The notes under the pieces are model-generated. The model did not search any database and had not been told where the DNA came from. It was given only the letters and a program-made list of their open reading frames with translations. From Diplonema japonicum (lineage: Eukaryota > Euglenozoa > Diplonemea > Diplonemida > Diplonemidae), in contig OZ025672.1 in NCBI GenBank assembly GCA_964019335.1, positions 248,001-312,000 of the forward strand: a stretch of 64,000 nucleotides of DNA. Direction: 5' to 3'. Position 1 is the stretch's first letter. The number at the start of each line of letters is the position of its first letter. The translations under genes were made by a program, and so were the position numbers. Below are positions 61,409 to 64,000 of the stretch, piece after piece.

Positions 61409-62998
61409 TCACGAGTTCAAGAAAGACGGAACGGGACACTCCGGCTGTTTGAGGAGGATCCCAGAGACAGTATCATCGTCCCATTCGCGTGTCGCAGGGA
61501 TATGAGTACGGGGCCACTGCCTGCGGGAGAGAGAATTGCCATCGAGGGTGAGGTCTGTGGGAGGGAGGATGAGAGTGCAGGTGGAGGTTGCATAAGAGTA
61601 GGTGAAGGCGGCACAGTTGAAATGGGAAAAGCAACTCCTCGCACAGCTTTCAGGGGAGTCCCTCCCGGCTGGTTCCTTTAGAGAAGAAGAACCAAGACTT
61701 GCCGAAGCCGTGTACTTGAAGTTGCTTTCCATATAAGCAACACCACTACGGCCGTCAGCTTCAAAGTCATAAAAGGCAATGTTTGTAGAGACGGCAAGGC
61801 CGAGGGACATATAGCGCTCACGCAAGGCGCGGACGAAGCGAAGGACCGAGTAAGAGACGATCCCAGACATGTCGATGATATCGATGTCAGTTCTGAACCC
61901 CCTTGCGTCTTGCATCTGCCGCCTAGCTTTTCTGTTATAGTACTGAAGACTCTTCGTGCCGTAGTGGTTGTAGCCGATCCCGGCTGAGCAACAGTTGGAA
62001 GAGTATTTCACAGGGTCGCGTGCTCCGCCACCTCGTCGCAGCCACCAGTCGCACTGCTCAGCATCGGTGTCCCACCGTGTCTCCACACAGCGTTCCGACT
62101 TCCAGTTCGACGTCACTCCTTCCGACTGCGGCCACAGATCGTTCGTCTCCTTCCACTCTGTGGTGTTCACAGGCCAGTGAACCCACCCGATGTGCTCCTC
62201 CTTCGCGCAGTGCTTTGTGTTGTACATGATTTTCATATGACGGCATTCAAGGCAATAATTGAAGGTGGAACGTTTGCAAAGAGAGTTTATACGGTGGTTG
62301 GAGTACTTTCCTGCGGTGAGATGCGCGCAGGCCCCGCCGGAGGACAAGAAGTTCTCGGTCATCAAGCCTGCTGGGTGGTAGTTGAAGTCGTTGGTGCCGA
62401 ACCGCTCCCAGCGCATGGTGACGTGGGATTGAAAAGGGTTGCAAGTTGTGCGGACGTACTCGGAGAGGCTACATCCGTTATGTGGGAAGATGAACTCATC
62501 TGTGTCGGCAAAAATGAGCCAATCGACTTTGTTCGCGACGTGCCTTGCGCAGAACTTCGGTGCTATGCAGTTGTGCTTCCAATTCTTAACAGACCTGTCC
62601 ATTGCACAGCCCGCATCGTGATCGGGGACCTTTTCTTCGATTATCGTTAAAAAACCCATCTCGCTGTAATACCGTAGAATAGCACCGGTACCGTCCCTTG
62701 TCTCGTCGGTGTTGTCATTTACAAGCCATAGGTGGTCGATTCCTGCTATGATCTGAAGTTCGATCCACTCGCGGAGCCAAGCACCGCTGCCTCTTGTCTG
62801 ACCGCAAACACCAACGTGCCATTCCCCTTCTTGTTTAAACCCTGTTTTTTTGCTTTTCGTTGCTGCTGGTGGTATATTGCTTGGTAGTGAACTAAGCTCT
62901 TCTTGTTCCACCGTTTTATTCTCCGCGAAGCTCATCATCAAGCAGATGCCCATTACACTGCACACCACCACTATAAGTCCGAACTTATTTTGACGCAT
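61409..62998 (-). CDS. GT92-family (DUF23) glycosyltransferase with C-terminal PAN/apple-like module
   Basis: 529 aa from ATG 62998. Type II membrane topology: MRQNK then a hydrophobic anchor (FGLIVVVCSVMGICLMMSF). The catalytic region matches GT92: HVGVCGQTRGSGAWLREWIE, WLVNDNTDE, a metal-binding DxD at 165-167 (FADTDEFIFP), and a Cys-rich centre (SLCKRSTFNYCLECRHMK). The last about 80 residues carry ESCARSCFSHFNCAAFTYS, the Cys pattern of PAN/apple-like carbohydrate- or protein-binding modules. Likely a Golgi glycosyltransferase building surface glycans; donor and acceptor unknown. It lies immediately upstream of the receptor gene (about 140 nt from its ATG), so they may share a precursor transcript. 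Confidence 0.8.
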   Translation of the reverse strand: MRQNKFGLIVVVCSVMGICLMMSFAENKTVEQEELSSLPSNIPPAATKSKKTGFKQEGEWHVGVCGQTRGSGAWLREWIELQIIAGIDHLWLVNDNTDETRDGTGAILRYYSEMGFLTIIEEKVPDHDAGCAMDRSVKNWKHNCIAPKFCARHVANKVDWLIFADTDEFIFPHNGCSLSEYVRTTCNPFQSHVTMRWERFGTNDFNYHPAGLMTENFLSSGGACAHLTAGKYSNHRINSLCKRSTFNYCLECRHMKIMYNTKHCAKEEHIGWVHWPVNTTEWKETNDLWPQSEGVTSNWKSERCVETRWDTDAEQCDWWLRRGGGARDPVKYSSNCCSAGIGYNHYGTKSLQYYNRKARRQMQDARGFRTDIDIIDMSGIVSYSVLRFVRALRERYMSLGLAVSTNIAFYDFEADGRSGVAYMESNFKYTASASLGSSSLKEPAGRDSPESCARSCFSHFNCAAFTYSYATSTCTLILPPTDLTLDGNSLSRRQWPRTHIPATREWDDDTVSGILLKQPECPVPSFLNS

Positions 62999-63730
62999 TT
63001 TGTTGTACAAATAAGGGGGAAAGAAGCCAAACGTTGGTGGAATCCCACTTAGGCCTCTGAAAAAAAATAGAAAAGAAAAAAAAGGAAGTAAAAAAAAAAA
63101 AAACCCCACCGAGTTGTTGTTTTTGACGCTCCCCTCCCCTTCCTGCTTTGGTTTTAAAAAAAAAAGGGAAAATTTGAGAGGGGGGGAAAAAGGAGGAGTG
63201 AATAAAAGACGTGAGAACTGAAACTTCTTCCCGATCCCCCCCTAAAAGGGGGGAATATAAAAAAAGAAAAGAAAGGTTTCGGTAAAATACTGGAGGATTA
63301 AAAAAAAAAAATAAGATTATCGATTGTTATACCTGTTCTTTCGGCCATCTACAAGAAAAATACAACAGGCTGCGGCCAACAGCATGGCACCATCCACGCT
63401 CTAATAATACAACCGCCTTTTCTTGTTTTTTTTTTTTTACAAGCACGAGATGTAGAGGACGTGAAAGGTAATACAGATTAATACACATCAGTCACACGAT
63501 AGACAGCTCAGGTCAGATATGAACAATCAGAGAGAAAAGAAAAGCCTTTTGATTGAGGAGAAAGAAAAAGGGGGTGAGGGGAGACGGAAAATTCGTTCGA
63601 TATTCTTTTTTTTCCTTTTTTTTTTTTCATTTTAATACGTTGGACGCCCTTCCTGCCATGCGGTGCTGCTCACCTAGGTAGGGTGAAACGGCAATCACGA
63701 GACAGGCGGGGGCGTAGAATGACAACATGC
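62999..63730. other. Spacer upstream of the glycosyltransferase gene
   Basis: Homopolymer tracts and unremarkable sequence; no frame worth calling. Confidence 0.6.
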
Positions 63731-64000
63731 TTACTGCTTGTTGTCGTGGACCCATTTGAAGAGGTTAAGCTCCTTCTTGGTGAGGAGGCCGTCCTCCCAC
63801 TGGAGGCCGTCGGCGTTCCTGTTGAAGTAGTTGAGGAGGTCGTTCATCTTCTTGGACCAGGCGACCTCGCCGTGGGTGGCACGGTACTCCCTGATCTGCT
63901 GGTCAATGGGGACGTCGGACTCCTCGAAGCCGAGCATCTTGGTGAAGTGGTCGTGGGTCCTGCAGAGGGGCGGGGTGCACGCTGCGGGAGTCTCCTTCGG
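63731..64000 (-). CDS. C-terminal part of an unknown protein (5' end outside window)
   Basis: The open frame enters from the right edge and ends with TAA at 63731 (89 codons visible). The sequence is charged and helical: FTKMLGFEESDVPIDQQIRE, WSKKMNDLLNYFNRNADG, then KKELNLFKWVHDNKQ at the C-terminus. Strong codon bias towards C/G third positions suggests a well-expressed gene. Family not recognised from this fragment. Confidence 0.7.
   Translation of the reverse strand, partial: PKETPAACTPPLCRTHDHFTKMLGFEESDVPIDQQIREYRATHGEVAWSKKMNDLLNYFNRNADGLQWEDGLLTKKELNLFKWVHDNKQ

Overview
The window looks like nuclear DNA of a free-living protist. Coding blocks of about 50-55% GC alternate with gene-poor spacers packed with A, T and G homopolymers (up to A52 at 32399-32450 and G26 at 6220-6245). 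Every gene I can support is on the minus strand, over 64 kb. With A-tract/AG acceptor-like sites just upstream of many start codons, this suggests a directional, polycistronically transcribed gene cluster with spliced-leader trans-splicing, as in Euglenozoa. Short cis-introns, tandem paralogues and a secreted pectinacetylesterase-like domain make a diplonemid (Diplonema/Paradiplonema type) my best guess. This is inference: I find no spliced-leader RNA gene or rRNA here. Stops TAA, TAG and TGA are all used.

Introns explain why several genes look broken as plain ORFs. I could place 13 GT..AG introns of 35-117 nt, most with GTATNN donors and many with an A-tract rather than a pyrimidine tract before the AG. 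Joining exons restores conserved domains in a PFK-2/FBPase-2 (4 introns), a membrane lipase (1), an SPX-kinase (2), a PAE-CD36 receptor (1) and several small or unknown proteins.

Layout left to right (transcription runs right to left): a PAM2-motif protein (partial), an IPT/TIG protein, a multi-TM class 3 lipase, an RNF141-like RING protein, three tandem SDRs, a 46-aa protein, a MYND protein and a cyclic-nucleotide-binding protein. A 4 kb spacer with a MITE follows, then an SPX-kinase gene interrupted by a 200-N gap, PFK-2, two small proteins, and a 3 kb repeat-rich spacer. Next come a phosphatase-like pseudoenzyme, a TruD-like pseudoenzyme with a RanBP2 finger, a mitochondrial PPR protein, a small membrane protein, an ABM-cysteine dioxygenase fusion, an unknown four-exon gene and an MGCGSS acyl-anchor protein. 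After a 3.4 kb spacer there are two paralogous receptors joining a pectinacetylesterase-like ectodomain to CD36, separated by non-LTR retrotransposon debris. A GT92 glycosyltransferase and a partial gene at the right edge end the window.

The recurring theme is domain fusion and loss of catalytic residues: PAE domains without the serine nucleophile, a PFK-2 with a dead phosphatase half, a TruD without its catalytic Asp, and a phosphatase fold without the HCx5R loop. The tandem PAE-CD36 receptors and the SPX-kinase are the strongest candidates for undescribed systems (surface glycan/lipid recognition and inositol-pyrophosphate-linked signalling). No CRISPR array, operon promoter or convincing tRNA was found.
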